Notes: generated from the letters alone by a model not told the origin. A DNA stretch of 64,000 bases from Proales similis (GCA_019059635.1 JAGVRJ010000014.1:124001-188000); one strand, 5' to 3'. Shown: positions 20,250-31,863, numbered from the stretch's first letter. Made by a program: numbers and translations.

Positions 20250-21005
20250 ATGAATGGAACGTGTCCTACGTTGAGGGAGCACACGCCGACCAAGACGCGT
20301 CGTGCGCTCAATACTCTGCAATGTACGCCGGGGAGCAAGGCAGTGGCCTCGCGGCCCGGCCAGATCCGAAAGAGGAACTCGATCTCGCTGCCGGACATTT
20401 GCTCGTTGTCGAGCTCAGGCGTGTCCAAGACTCACAATAACAAATCGGCGACCACCACTCCGAACAAGGACAAGCGAACTAGGGCGCCGATCGGCAGCAT
20501 TCCGGAGGAGAAAGAGAACCCGACTCCGCGCCGCTCGATTCGACTTCGCTCGTTCGAGCTAATGGCCGCTGTCAAGCCCTCGCAACTAGTCGAGTCGGCC
20601 GTCCAGTGCAACAAGTCGGACGAGGAGATGCTGCTCAACGACTGTGCGGACAACACTGGCTACTGGAAGCTCGAGGCGCATCGTCGCTTCAACGCCATCA
20701 TGGAGACACACGCCGAGAACAAACAAGTGAGTCAAACGAGCGAGTCGCGCAACCAGTCGATTCAGCCTTGTTCGCCTATTTAGATATTGAAAGTGATCGA
20801 CGAGCTGAGCGACGAGAACGACAAGCTCACAGAGGAGGTCGAACAGCTCCAAGAGCTGCTCACCCAATTCGACGAGATCAAGGTAAGACGCACGGACAGG
20901 CGCTTTTGTGTCGACACGAGCTAAAGGCTCTTTTGGCTATTCTAGGACTCGATCAAGGACGCCATCGAGGAAGCAGAGCACCACGACAGCGGCCTGGACT
21001 TGTGA
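20250..21005 (+). CDS. GMNN: Geminin (DNA replication licensing inhibitor)
   Basis: Exons 20250-20726, 20784-20882 and 20946-21005 give 211 residues. The N-terminal half is basic and disordered (RRALNTLQ resembles a destruction-box context; KRTRAPIGSIPEEKENP). The conserved core YWKLEAHRRFNAIMETHAEN leads into a parallel coiled coil (residues about 160-195, LKVIDELSDENDKLTEEVEQ) and an acidic tail (IEEAEHHDSGLDL). This is the geminin order: a YW-K box, a dimerising coiled coil and a C-terminal acidic part. Geminin binds Cdt1 to prevent relicensing. The coiled coil is shorter than in vertebrates. Idas/McIdas or GEMC1 are alternatives, but length and lack of a TIRT domain favour geminin. AATAAA at 21279. 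Confidence 0.83.
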
Positions 21006-21114
21006 GGCCTTTCGTTTCTGTTTTAATGCGCCTGCACTTTACTTTGCCTGTTTTCGGCCCTGTTTGCATCCCCTTTGTCTCTCTCTCTGCCCCTCTCGCC
21101 TTCTGTTTCCTCTC

Positions 21115-21177
<63 letters not shown>

Positions 21178-21465
21178 ACACAGGCACACTGTTTCTCACC
21201 TCAATTGCTGCCTTTCTGTCTTTTTCAAATGTTGTGCGAATGTAAAAATCCATCGCAATAGAATATCTGGCTTTGTAAAATAAAAAATAAAAACGAGATT
21301 GGCCATGGTTTTACATGTGCGCCCGGGCAAGGCCATGCAAATAGGTACAAATAAGACGTGAATTTCGAGAGCAAGCCTCAGATCAAGCAAATCCAATTAA
21401 ATCCATTCGAAGCCACTCAAGCGAATCAATTTAAAAAGCAAATAAAGCAGATCCGGAGCGAAGTC
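21006..21465. other. Geminin 3' flank and upstream region of the secreted repeat protein
   Basis: Holds a (CA)n microsatellite, a poly-A signal cluster at 21279-21291 and the presumed promoter of the next gene. No gene seen. Confidence 0.5.
21117..21183. repeat. (CA)n microsatellite
   Basis: About 30 CA units with two interruptions near the 3' end, in the geminin 3' UTR region. Confidence 0.95.
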
Positions 21466-22179
21466 ATGTGCCGATTGAGTCTTGTCGCCACTTTGCTAAT
21501 TGTCAGCGCAGTTGCATGGACCTGCTCAGCGCAGCCAAGAGACAGAGATCTAATCAGAATGCTGAGACGAGCGGGCCTTGGCCCACTTCTGGCTCGTCTG
21601 GCCAAAGACCGAGGGGCGTCGTCGTTTCAGGTTGTGAGCTTGCCGACCGGAGGTCGATCCGTCCGCGGTCGTACTCGTACTCCTCTCATTGTGATGGTGC
21701 CGCGTCGCATTCGCCCTCAAACTCAACCAGAGCGAGCCGAACGCCGCCAGCAGCAAGAGGAGCAGCGGCAGCAAGTAGTCGCACCATCGGCCAGTTACGG
21801 AGCCGTTTCTGACATTGAACGAGCGCAATTTGAAGAAGAGATGCCACAACGAGAAGCGCCCGCCCAAGCAGTTGCCTCGTACGAGCAAGAAGCCGAGGCT
21901 CCTGCTCAGATTGAAGAGGAAGAACAGCAGCCAGCGTATGAGCAGGACGTTCAATTGGCTCCCGAGGTGACCCCCGCTTATGAACAGGAGATCGGCGAAG
22001 AGCTGCCCATCACTCAGGCGCCTTATGAGCAAGAAGTGCCACTCGAGGGCGACATTGAGGCGCCCAGTTATGAACAAGAGCTGGAGGAAGAGCTGCCAGT
22101 CACAGAGGCTCCTTACGGCGAGGTGCCACTCGAAAAGGAGCTGCCACTCGATGTGACAGTCACGCCCAGCAATTATTGA
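21466..22179 (+). CDS. Secreted acidic protein with repeated Tyr-Glu-Gln-Glu motifs
   Basis: 237 residues. The N-terminus is a clear signal peptide (MCRLSLVATLLIVSAVAWTC, then Ser-Ala-Gln as the likely cleavage site). The mature N-terminal half is basic (RRIRPQTQPERAERRQQQ). The second half is acidic and repetitive: a core of Tyr-Glu-Gln-Glu/Asp recurs six times, spaced 15-25 residues, usually preceded by Ala/Ser/Pro and followed by Glu-Leu-Pro or Pro-Leu-Glu. No cysteine remains in the mature protein. I recognise no family; cuticle, egg-shell, silk-like or adhesive material are possibilities. AATAAA at 22374. Confidence 0.75.
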   Translation: MCRLSLVATLLIVSAVAWTCSAQPRDRDLIRMLRRAGLGPLLARLAKDRGASSFQVVSLPTGGRSVRGRTRTPLIVMVPRRIRPQTQPERAERRQQQEEQRQQVVAPSASYGAVSDIERAQFEEEMPQREAPAQAVASYEQEAEAPAQIEEEEQQPAYEQDVQLAPEVTPAYEQEIGEELPITQAPYEQEVPLEGDIEAPSYEQELEEELPVTEAPYGEVPLEKELPLDVTVTPSNY

Positions 22180-22529
22180 CCAGCCATTGAAACGCCCGCC
22201 ATTCAAGTCCACATCACCGGTTAATCTCTTTCAAGTGAAGTTGAAGTGTACCCCAAAAGGGCTTTTTCTCTTTTCGTTTTTGTTCCAGTTCGAGTTTGTT
22301 ATTGAAGCCGCGCCAGAGCGATTGAAGGATCGACATTGCTGTTATTCTTGTTGTTGAGAAATTGAGAAAATCAAATAAAACGAAACAAGCAGCCATTTTT
22401 GTTGTCTTGACTTGAATTTTCACATAAACTTGTCGATTGGCGCGCAAATAGCGCTTCTTCTTCTAAGGCGCCTTTCTAAATTCTCGTTCAAACGCACACA
22501 CACACACACCAAGCAAAGTGACCGAGCAC
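22180..22529. other. Interval between the secreted repeat protein and NOL9
   Basis: 3' UTR with AATAAA at 22374-22379, then a short CA run at 22493-22509 just before the NOL9 start. Nothing else seen. Confidence 0.5.
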
Positions 22530-24909
22530 ATGCCCACGAGTGTAATGAAAGGCAACCAACAGCGGCGATCAGACGAACATGACCAACGCAGAACAGAGGC
22601 GGTCAAGCGGCCAAAAGTCTACTCGACTTATATTGAAGGCGTCACTGAGCCGGTGAGCGCATCGAGTCGTCCGCTGGAGGCCTCTCCTACAACCAGCAGC
22701 GAACGAAGCATCCACAACAGCAGCAGCAGCAGCCAAAATGAGGAAAAAGCTAAAAGATCGCGAACTGAGCCGGAAATGGACGACCAGACAGATTTGATCG
22801 GACTGAAACACTTTGAGTCGGAGCAAGTGTTGAGCTCGTTGGCCAGACTCGGCCTCGTTCTCGTCGGCATAAAGAAGCGAATGTGCTTCAAAGGCAAGTG
22901 CCAAATGGCGGCCATCAACGGCTCGGTCCAAGTGTTCGGATATGAAATGGACGCGCAGCAAAACTGCGGCTGGTTCGACTTGTATTCGCCAGAGAGCAAC
23001 GCGCACCTCTCAGTCGACGCCCTCTCCACGGGCGTCAAATTCAATCTCAACTCAATTCACTCCAAACTGGCCAGTTTGGTCGATCTAGGCCAGCTGGACG
23101 AGAACAGCAGGCAGACGCTGTTCGCGTTCTTAAAGGCGAACGTCACTCGTCCGATTGTGGCCGTGCGGAGTTTGGACTCGCTTGCCTGTGACTACATTTG
23201 CTCGTTTGAAAATCTGAGTCGGCTGTATCACGACGAGCAAGTGAGAGGCGAGAAGACGAGGCAAATGGCCAGAATGGGCCTCTACGCAGTGAAGGACCTT
23301 GATCGCATTTTGATGATTAGTGACGAAGAAAAGCAGGCGCTCGACTCAGTTCTCTCGCTTTCATCAGGTGACCAGAGGACGATGCAAATCGAGACATTCT
23401 CTCATTTAACGCGCTGCTCAAAGGCATTCCCCGAGTGATGGTCTGCGGCGGCAAGGACGTCGGAAAGTCCACCTTTCTCCGGTTCATGCTCAACTCAATT
23501 CTCAAACGGTGAGTCCAATGCCAATCTTTGTCTGATTGTTTGTTTACTTATCAGCTAAATCGGCAGATACGATCGAGTACTGTACGTAGACTGCGACCCG
23601 GGCCAATGCGAGTTCACTCTGGCCAGTTGTCTGACTGTCACACTGGTCCAGGCACCCGTGCTCGGCCCGCCTCACACACACGTGCAACAGGGCAGCGGCA
23701 ACGTTCGCTCGTCTTTTCTGGGCCACCTCTCGCCTGGCGACGTCCCAGGCCTCTATTTAAAGTGCCTGAGACAATGTAGGCAAGAATGTGAGCGTTTTGG
23801 CGAAGTTCCGATGCTCATAAACACAATGGGCTGGAGCCAGGGCCTGGGACTGTGCTTGCTCAAGGAGAGCATGCTGCTGTTCAGTCCCACTCACGTGGTC
23901 CAACTCAACCACCCGGTCGAGGCGAACAAAAACATGCCAGTGCTGAGCCCCGAGTGGCTTCGTTCGGCCAACGGTTGGCCCAGTCGAGCTCGACCAGACG
24001 AGTCGATGCAAGTCGACGAGCAGACAACTCCCGGCCACCAGCTGCTGACTCTACGCTCTAAAGCGCCTGGCCGTTCGAGCAAAGCGAGCCTTCGACTTTC
24101 ACCGCGCGATCATCGCAATCTCTCCATTCTGGCCTATTTCGCCCAGATGCAGCAGCAGCAGCCGTCCAAAGCAGAGCCACAGCAGTCACTTTTCAAGTCA
24201 ATTCATCACCTTCGTGCGTACGAAGTGCCCTGGAGCAAACTGTCGCTGTTTGTTGCTCATTCGAACATTGAATACTCGCAACTGCTTCGAGTGTTCAATG
24301 CCAGTCTGGTTGCTCTTTGCCACGTGGCCAGCGAGCAGGTGAGTGCCCCACATGTGCACCAATCAGAGGCGTTCATTCGTCAAGTTGAACGTTTGCCAGA
24401 TAAGTAGGCCGCCAAGCGAAGAATGGCCCGGAATGATCGATTCGGGCGTGGGCCTGTCGTCGCCTCTTGCCTGTCAATGTCTGGCGTTCGGTATATTTGT
24501 CTAGTCGCCGCTTCACGTGCGCTGCCATTTCAATTCGCTCGTAAAAATCAAAGGAATCGTTCGCGGCATTAACATGAACAAGCGCACCATCCTCATTCTG
24601 ACCCCGGCCGAGCCGAGCCTCCTCCAGCAAGTGAACGTGCTCGGCAAAGGAATGCTCAACCTACCTCTCGAGCTGTTTGTCGAGCAGGACATGCGTTCGC
24701 CATGTCCGTATCTGTCGTTCTCTGCGGCCGAGACGAGCGGCGCCGACCCTGAGACGATCGGAGGCTCGTCAAGTCAAGTGTCTCTGAGCCAAACGGACAT
24801 GAGTCTGATATTCAGCGAGGCATGGCAGCGCAGGTACCTCATTCACCAAACCGCGCCACAGCCGAGCCCCAAGGCGCCATGCACAGGCTTCCCAAACAAT
24901 TTCAATTGA
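22530..24909 (+). CDS. NOL9: Polynucleotide 5'-hydroxyl-kinase NOL9/Grc3
   Basis: Exons 22530-23367, 23424-23508, 23567-24338, 24400-24490 and 24554-24909 give 713 residues with introns of 56-63 nt. The N-terminus is basic and Ser-rich. The P-loop VCGGKDVGKSTFLRFMLNS is split from the rest by exon 2/3, and YVDCDPGQCEFT is the Walker B-like/Clasp region of the Grc3/Clp1 kinase family. INTMGWSQGLGL follows, then the C-terminal CQCLAFGIVRGINM and ILTPAEPSLLQQVNVL. NOL9 phosphorylates 5'-OH RNA ends and, with the LAS1L nuclease, processes ITS2 of pre-rRNA in the nucleolus. The exon 4 acceptor was chosen by phase (CAG at 24399); the neighbouring TAG gives a worse frame. AATAAA at 24918. Confidence 0.9.
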
Positions 24910-25666
24910 ATTCACCGAATAAAATCTGGCAACGCACAGAGACAGCACTTTTTGAGTTTCTGAGGGCAGCGCAACGATCTCAGTTGCGTTGACAATTGGT
25001 TGCAGGCAAATTCAACTTAATTAGGCTCTCGTGGAACAGCCTCCATTCTTTTCGTTTCAGCCCTTGAAAAAGGTGCGCAGGGAAAAGCTTTTTTGAGGCA
25101 GAATCAAAATAAACAATGGCTTTGGTTGGATAAGAAGTAGAAAAAGAACGTCAAAGCGAAGGTTTTTTTTTCCAAAAATGCAAAATATTCAACGACTGAC
25201 CAGCGACTTGAATGAACTTGAGCGACTTGAGCGAATGAACCAATTTGATTTAACCAATTCTAATCACAATTTATCGTCATCATATGTTCCAGTACTCGGC
25301 TAATTTTTGATTAATGGCATAAATCAATCCGTCAAATAAACATCGAATCGAATTATCAATTATTAATCAAATCCGTAAATCCCTCACCAAGATCGATTCG
25401 ATCACGGCTATAGTCGATTTTCAATCGATTTCAGCCCTTTCTTCACAACGCACTCACAACATCAAGTAATTTAAGCAATAGCGTTGTTTGGATTAAAATT
25501 TGAAAAACACATATAACCAAGTCAGTGCTAAATCGCACCATCATAGCACCTAACTTTTAAAAGGTTTAGGCGTTTTATTTAGATTTAACTGAAAGACAGT
25601 TTTCTGAACTTGAAAAATTATGTGCCGTTGAAAAAGAGTTTTAAATTGCGCGTAGAAAAGGCTTAA
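24910..25666. other. AT-rich intergenic interval
   Basis: Noticeably more AT-rich than its surroundings from about 25,080. It has repeated TAAT/ATTA and ATCGATT words (25,300-25,440) but no coding frame. It could carry homeodomain-type binding sites for the sulfotransferase promoter; this is inference. Confidence 0.45.
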
Positions 25667-26866
25667 ATGGTTTCTAGACTAATTGGGTTCACAGTGCTTC
25701 TGGCGGTGCTCTCGCTGCTTTTGCTCAAAGTAAACATTGACAAGCTGAGAGAGAGGCAAAGGCTTGTGAACGAGCGGTTGAGGGCCAACTCGACATTAGC
25801 CAGCCAGAGCCGCAAATGCTCGTGTCAAGTGAATGTTGAAAAAATTCTAAAATGCCTGTAGCTCTTTAACTGTTTGGGATAGGGCCAGGAAGAAGCTCGG
25901 TGTGGGGCGACAATCGCCGTTTCGGGTAAGTGAACTTGCAACTTGCACCTCAACTGGCATTGTCAACGTACGAAAGAGTTGAATCGACTGTGCGAGCAGA
26001 CAAGGAAGCAACAGGCGCCAGTGGCGGGCATACGCCTCTTCCCGAACGCGCTCATCATCGGAATGACAAAGTGCGGCACGGGCACTCTTCTAGAGTTCTT
26101 GTCCTTCCATCCGGCCATCAAGCGAACTGAGAGCGAAGAGCTGAATTACTTCACGTACAACTTTCGCTTCGGCAGTTCCTGGTACCTGGCGCAGATGCCT
26201 CTGGTCGCCTACAGCGAGTACGCGCAGAATCCGAGGCTGGCGATAATCGAAAAGACGCCCGAGTACATTCTGTTGGAAAAGGCGCTGGATCGAATCAAGC
26301 AGTTCGACGCTCGCATTCGTCTCATTGCCATGGCCTGCGAGCCGGTCAGACGCGTTCAGTCCCACTTGAACCACGTGCTGCAGAGTCGGCAGATGCCCGA
26401 GCTAAGGAGCTACTTTGAGGAGACGCTCAACAACCAGGCGGCCGGTGACAGCAGCTTTATTCAAGGACTCGAACGCTTCGACCAGCTCGTATCGAGGAGC
26501 GAGTACGACTTGAGAGCGCAGTCGGTAATCAACAAGTTCCCTCGCAAGCATATTCTGTTCCTCGACGGCGAAGAGCTCAAGCGGTCACCGTGGACACTTC
26601 TGAACAGAGCGGCCGAGTTCCTCGGCTTGAGCTCGTACTTCCGGTCGGAGATGTTTGTAAGGTCGCCCGACAAACACTTCTTTTGCTTCAGGTCGCAACC
26701 TGCTGCTCAGCTCAAGTGCATGGGGCCGTCAAAGGGCCTCAAGCATCGGTACCGTTTACCTCAGTGGGCCATTGATCATCTCCTCGCCTATTTCAAGCCT
26801 CATAACGAACGATTCTTCGAACTTGTCGGAGAGCGCTTCAATTGGACGCTCGACTTGCCAAAATGA
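25667..26866 (+). CDS. Heparan sulfate glucosamine 3-O-sulfotransferase-like
   Basis: Exons 25667-25828, 25883-25925 and 25977-26866 give a type II membrane protein of 364 residues. An N-terminal anchor (LIGFTVLLAVLSLLLLKV) and a stem with Cys precede the sulfotransferase fold. The 5'-phosphosulfate loop is IIGMTKCGTGTLLEFLSFHP, with IIEKTPEYI where the family's catalytic Glu and substrate loop lie. RSPDKHFFCF and KCMGPSKGLKHRYRL are the 3'-phosphate and disulfide-loop region of HS3ST enzymes. It transfers sulfate from PAPS to the 3-OH of glucosamine in heparan sulfate in the Golgi. The usual Lys-Gly-Gly of the loop reads Lys-Cys-Gly. Exon 2 is only 43 nt. AATAAA at 27001. Confidence 0.85.
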
Positions 26867-27652
26867 TTTCTTCTCGTCTCTTACTCTCTCAATTTCTATT
26901 TTTGTCTCCTTTTTTGTGAATTCAATTAGACTCGGAGCGCCGTGAGACAGTTTGCTAAATTATGTGAAAAAAAAGGAGCCAAGCGAGTTTGAAACGAGAA
27001 AATAAAACTCGATGATCAAATCAAATCGAAAATAGATTGAGCGAGCCTGAGAAATCGGGTCATCTGACGAGAGGTGGACACTTGACGAGCATAAAATGGC
27101 GATAGACTCGTTGTCTTCAGCTAAACGCACAAACACACACGTCTGCCTCTGCCTATGTGTTGTTGTTGGATTGGCTTCTTGTTTGATTATGGCAGCGGAG
27201 GAGTCAAATTGCCGACAGAATTCGCCAGATTATCCAAATTTCATTTAAATCGCGTTCGATACAATGCGATCAGAGCGCCAAGCAAAGAGAGACACAATGA
27301 GAGGCAGGAGGGAGACAGAGAGAGAGCGGCGGCGGCAGAGGAGGGATTAGCCAAAGAGGCGAAACAGGTAGAAGGCAAAAACAGAGGCATGAAGCATGAA
27401 TATGTGCGGGGCGAGAGAGAGAGACCGAGGCAATGAGTGGAGCTGAAATGCCGCCTCTGCAGGCTGCATCATGATTAGCTTTATGCTTATTATTTTAGCC
27501 GCTCGGTCATAATTCACGCGCACTCGCTTTAGCCGACCGATTTCTCTCTTTCACAATTAATCACAATTTTCTCCTTGGCCGCTTGATCCCCAATCGGGCA
27601 GAGTAGATTTGGCCTTTTTTCCCGTGCTCCCACAGCTTCTTCTTGTGTCAGA
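26867..27652. other. Interval between the sulfotransferase and the DHHC gene
   Basis: Short 3' UTR with AATAAA at 27001, then AG-rich DNA (27280-27425). No gene seen; probably includes the promoter of the ankyrin-DHHC gene. Confidence 0.5.
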
Positions 27653-30054
27653 ATGAGCGAAGCAGTAGCCAACACGGCGACAGGTGACCACGAATGGAGC
27701 GAGTTTCCCGACTCGCTGCAGCAGCTGTCTGTCGATGAATGCCAGCTTCTGCTCGACAAGTTGAGCGCAAACGGCCACCGCGAGCTCGTCAACAAAGCCG
27801 GCACCAAGAACGGCTTCACTGCTCTTCATTGGATGTGCGTGAGGAACGAGCTGGCGCTCATTCAGCATCTCGTGCTCAAATGCCACGCGGACATAAACGC
27901 CAGAGGCAAGAACGGCGAGACTCCGCTTCTCATCGCCATCAAGCAAGTGTCCGCGCTTCTCCTTGCCTCTTGGGCGTTTCTTAAATTTGAATGCGAAAGG
28001 AGCTGCAATTACTTGTCGGTTGAGTTTCTCATTGAACACGGAGCCGACCTGCATGTAAGAGACGTTCACAATCGCTCGGTGGTCCACTGGTGCGCCTACA
28101 CTGGCCGAGTGTAAGTACTCGTCTCGTCTGGTCCCGCTCGAAAGCGTTCATTGCAAGGCACAATAGGGTCCTGTTTCATTACTTTGAGAAGTATCACGCG
28201 ATCGCCAACCTGAGAGAGGTGGACAACTTCGGACAGAATGCGCTGCACATCGCCTGCGCCTTCGGCTTTCACGACCTCATTCGCTATTTGATGGACAGAG
28301 GCGGCCTCGACGTCTATGCGGCCGACACGAACGGAAACACTTGCATGCACATGGCGGCCAAATGTGGCCTCGTGCGCATCTGCTGGCTAATAAGCGAGAA
28401 GGACTCTGGCCGGGCAGTGCGTATGATCAACCAGGCGAACAAGCAGGGCAAAACGCCCTACGACATGATCCAGAACGAGCACGGCCTTCAGTAAGCAGCT
28501 CATCAGCCTCTCTTACCGGCCCTGTTTGATCTAAGCTCGAACAGGTTCAAGCTGATTCGCAAATGGATGCGCACCGAGCTGAGAACGAGTGCGCACTTGG
28601 CCGACTCGCATTTGTCCGCTCGGCGCTCACTGTTCGCCTTCCTCAACTTGACCTCGCATCAGCAGATGCGCCTCGAGTACTGGATGAGATTTCTCAGCTT
28701 CGGTCTCATTCTGACCACTGCGTTCTTTCTCAACGACTACCTCGTCTACTCTGACGCCGACCTCGACTTGGGCAAATTTGTGATCATCATCTTGGCGTTC
28801 ATCATGATCATGCTAACCATGACCAGACAGAGGCACCGCATAACGCACATCAGCGGGTAAGTCCCTCTCCCTCAGTCTCGCTCTGTCCGGAGCGAAACCT
28901 CTCATCTCGCGCTACTTGAAAGGCTGGAGAATCCGTTTCACATTGGCTTCTTCTGCTGCATGCTGATGCACAACTACTACGCGTTCTACGTGAACATATT
29001 GGGCGCATCCTGGTTCTACGACTCGTTCAACATGCTGCTGCTTGTGCTGACCGTATGGCACATTCACTCGTTCTACAAGCTGCTGAGGGCGGATCCGGGT
29101 AAGCATTGAATTTCGGCCCTTTTTCGACCTTGAGACTTGATATGCTGCACAAAAACAGGTTTCGCCCGATCCAGTGTAAGGAAATCAGACGGCAGTGAGC
29201 TGGAACTGCGCGACCTAATGAAGATGAACTACAGAGCTCGCTTCAAGAGCACAAAGGACTCGTTCAGCTGGCTCACCGAGCCGTCTGGTGTGGACATTTA
29301 CAAAAGCGGCGACGACGACGCCATGGCCGTGCAGGCCTACTTTTGCGAGCCTTGCGTGAGCGTGCAGCGCATTCCGAGCAAACACTGCAAACTGTGCGAG
29401 GGCTGCTGCCGCAAATTCGACCACCACTGTTTGTTTGTGAACCGCTGCGTGGGTCTGGGAAACCACCGCTGGTTCATCAACTTCCTGATCAGCACCATTG
29501 TCTGCGTGATGGTCTTTCTCGCCTACAATCTGGCCTATCTGTACAAGGCGTCAGAGCAAGTGGCCGCTCACAACAAGTTCCGCGAGGGCGACGATCAAAT
29601 ATCGTACTTGTACTTTCTGCTCGCCTCCAGTCTGCACCTGAAGCTGCTCTCGCTGTTTGCTGTCAACGCCTTCGCCATATTCGGCGTCTTTTTCCTCCTG
29701 AGCTTTCAAATGAGATTTGTGATGCTCGGCTACACAACGCAGTTCGGCGCGCCCGGCCTCTTGTCCAAAGCGAACGAGTCGCTCAAGACTCCTCGGGGCC
29801 GTGCCATCTATCGACTAGAAAATCTGCACACGTTCTTCTTCAAGTCGCAGGACGAGAACGAACAGCTCTACTTGAGCCAGCAGCGCAACTTTTACCGCAA
29901 ACTAGGCAATTCGATTCCGCTCTATCCTCGCGACCCGCCCGCACATGGCCAGGCCGACCCGTCCATGGCCATACCAATGCCATTGAACATGAACAGCTCG
30001 TGCAAGGAAGAGACGTGCAGTCATCACGCCAAGCATGGCCTCTTGTTCAATTGA
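27653..30054 (+). CDS. Ankyrin-repeat DHHC palmitoyltransferase (ZDHHC17/13, HIP14 type)
   Basis: Exons 27653-27946, 28025-28110, 28167-28490, 28545-28856, 28923-29098 and 29159-30054 give about 695 residues. Ankyrin repeats fill the first 280 or so (GFTALHWMCVRNELALIQHL; GQNALHIACAFGFHDLIRYL; GNTCMHMAAKCGLVRICWLI). Transmembrane helices follow (LILTTAFFLNDYLVY; FVIIILAFIMIMLTM). The catalytic Cys-rich domain (YFCEPCVSVQRIPSKHCKLC ... FDHHCLFVNRCVGLGNHRWF) contains the DHHC motif, and then come further TM segments. HIP14-type enzymes S-acylate synaptic and trafficking proteins at the Golgi, using ankyrin repeats to pick substrates. The first intron is uncertain: a 78-nt intron keeps phase, but the region is also open as read-through. 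Fewer repeats than vertebrate HIP14. Confidence 0.88.
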
Positions 30055-30501
30055 TTCGCTCGACTGATTAGACAATTGATTTGATTGAATTCAACACTAC
30101 TCGTTGAACTGATGAGACCAGGCACGGCATCGCCCCTCAATCCTTCATTCTTTCTCTCTTTTCGACTCTTGTTTTCCGTGTTTTTCAATTTCGCAAGTCT
30201 GAGATTAACAAAGTATAAATTTGAAATTCTGTTTCATGATTGTGTTCATAATTGCAATCAACTGAGACGAGGACAAGACACGAAACAGAGACACGGCGCC
30301 GGGCACTTGGAGATGGGGGAAATATTCGGTTGCCATGGCCAACCGACTGAATCATTCTGCTTCTCATCGCTATGCGTGCGAACGTGGAGGGAGGGAGTGT
30401 GTGAGGGGGCCGCCAGTAGTTGGCTAAGTGATAGACTGAACGAGTGAACCTATTGACTTATAGAAAAGGAGATCGACAATAGCGCGGCAATAGAGGCGAC
30501 C
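30055..30501. other. Short interval before CLUAP1
   Basis: 447 bp, AT-rich then GC-richer near the CLUAP1 start. No gene seen; the CLUAP1 promoter should be here. Confidence 0.5.
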
Positions 30502-31863
30502 ATGTCATTCAGAGATGCGAAGAATTTGTGCGAGATGAGCCGAGCGCTGGGCTATCCTCGTCTGATATCGATCGAAAACTTCCGCCAGCCGAACTTCGAT
30601 CTTACCGCCGAGCTGTTAAAGTGGCTGATGAGACGCTACGATCCGCACTGCGACATACCGACCGAGACAGAGACCGAGTCTGATCGAATCATGTTCATCA
30701 AAGGCGTGGCGCAGTTCATGGCCACCAGGGCTCACGTGAAGCTCAACACCAAAAAGCTCTATCAGGCAGACACAGGCGTGATTAAAGAGCTGCTGAAGAT
30801 CACCACTGTGCTGTATCAAGCGCTCAAGTCGAACGAGAGTCAGGAGAACGTTGACAGCGGAGAGGCGGTCAACTTGTCGAGCAGGTTCGACGTCTCGGCG
30901 CACTTGGGCGATTTGAGACGCGCGCGCGAGCTCGCTTCAGAAATAACAGCCAAAGGAGCGAGCGTGTTTGAGCTGCTCGGACGAGAGAGCGAACTTAGAG
31001 ACTTGCGCTCGTTCACTGTGAATCGCAACATTGACTTGAGCGACGTAGAGCAGCGCATCGGCGACGCAGTTCGAGCTTGTCAACGAGATGGCGAAAAGAT
31101 CGCCCATATGCTCGATAACATTCACATCGACGAGCGCAAGCTGGACGAGAAGATAAAAAAGAAACGCGAGGACCTAGAGCGCAACATGAAGCGTCTCAGG
31201 ACTCTAAAGGAAGTCAGGCCGGCCTACATGGACGAGTACGAGGCGCTAGAGCAAGAGCTTGAGATGCTCTACACGTCCTATGTGGACAAGTTCAGAATCC
31301 AGTCGTATCTGGAACAGCAGCTCGACGAGTACAACCAACTGGAGCAGGAGAAGTTCGAGGAGAGCAACAGGATCATGCAGCTGGCCATCAAGAAAATGAA
31401 AGAGCAGGAAAAGTCGCGCAACGGCGGCGGCGGCGGCCCTAATCCGTTTCTGGACGGCGCCGATGACGATCTGGTCATGTCGGCTGACTCGGACGACCAG
31501 AGCGAGGAGGCCGCACCGCAGAGAGGACCAGCCAGGAAAGGAAATCAGGCGAGAAAAGGCGCTCAGCGAAGCGACAATTTCGGCCGCATGAACGCCGACA
31601 TAAGCGATGAGGAGGATGACGACGACGACGACGACCTAGATGATGACGAGGACGACGATGATGATGACGACGGACTCGATGAGGACGATGAGGACATTAT
31701 CGACCAGCCGGCAGCCGCAAGGCGAGCAGCTGGCAAATCGAATGCAGGTGTCGATCAGGACGACGACCGTCTGACTCGTCAAGGCAAAACAGGTCTCACT
31801 GACGAACGGGACCTGGCCAAGGCGCAGCGAGTGATTCAAAACGAAAGCGACAGTGACTTCTAG
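30502..31863 (+). CDS. CLUAP1: Clusterin-associated protein 1 / intraflagellar transport protein 38
   Basis: An intronless frame of 453 residues beginning MSFRDAKNLCEMSRALGYPR, close to vertebrate CLUAP1. The N-terminal part is a calponin-homology-like domain (MRALGYPRLIS-type start, QFMATRAHVKLNTKKLYQAD). Residues 170-320 form a long coiled coil (ERNMKRLRTLKEVRPAYMDE). The C-terminus has a Gly-rich link and a very acidic Asp/Glu tract (about 375-410). IFT38 is a core IFT-B subunit that pairs with IFT20/IFT80 complexes, so the organism builds cilia of some kind, for example in sensory neurons or sperm. AATAAA at 31913. Confidence 0.95.
   Translation: MSFRDAKNLCEMSRALGYPRLISIENFRQPNFDLTAELLKWLMRRYDPHCDIPTETETESDRIMFIKGVAQFMATRAHVKLNTKKLYQADTGVIKELLKITTVLYQALKSNESQENVDSGEAVNLSSRFDVSAHLGDLRRARELASEITAKGASVFELLGRESELRDLRSFTVNRNIDLSDVEQRIGDAVRACQRDGEKIAHMLDNIHIDERKLDEKIKKKREDLERNMKRLRTLKEVRPAYMDEYEALEQELEMLYTSYVDKFRIQSYLEQQLDEYNQLEQEKFEESNRIMQLAIKKMKEQEKSRNGGGGGPNPFLDGADDDLVMSADSDDQSEEAAPQRGPARKGNQARKGAQRSDNFGRMNADISDEEDDDDDDDLDDDEDDDDDDDGLDEDDEDIIDQPAAARRAAGKSNAGVDQDDDRLTRQGKTGLTDERDLAKAQRVIQNESDSDF

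Noticed and set aside
19856-20428. 190-codon minus-strand frame between DDX19 and geminin
   Set aside because: Overlaps geminin exon 1 in antisense and has no recognisable feature.
24339-24407. TAG acceptor at 24407 for NOL9 exon 4
   Set aside because: It puts the exon in a frame that loses the conserved CQCLAFGIVRG segment; the CAG at 24399 restores it.
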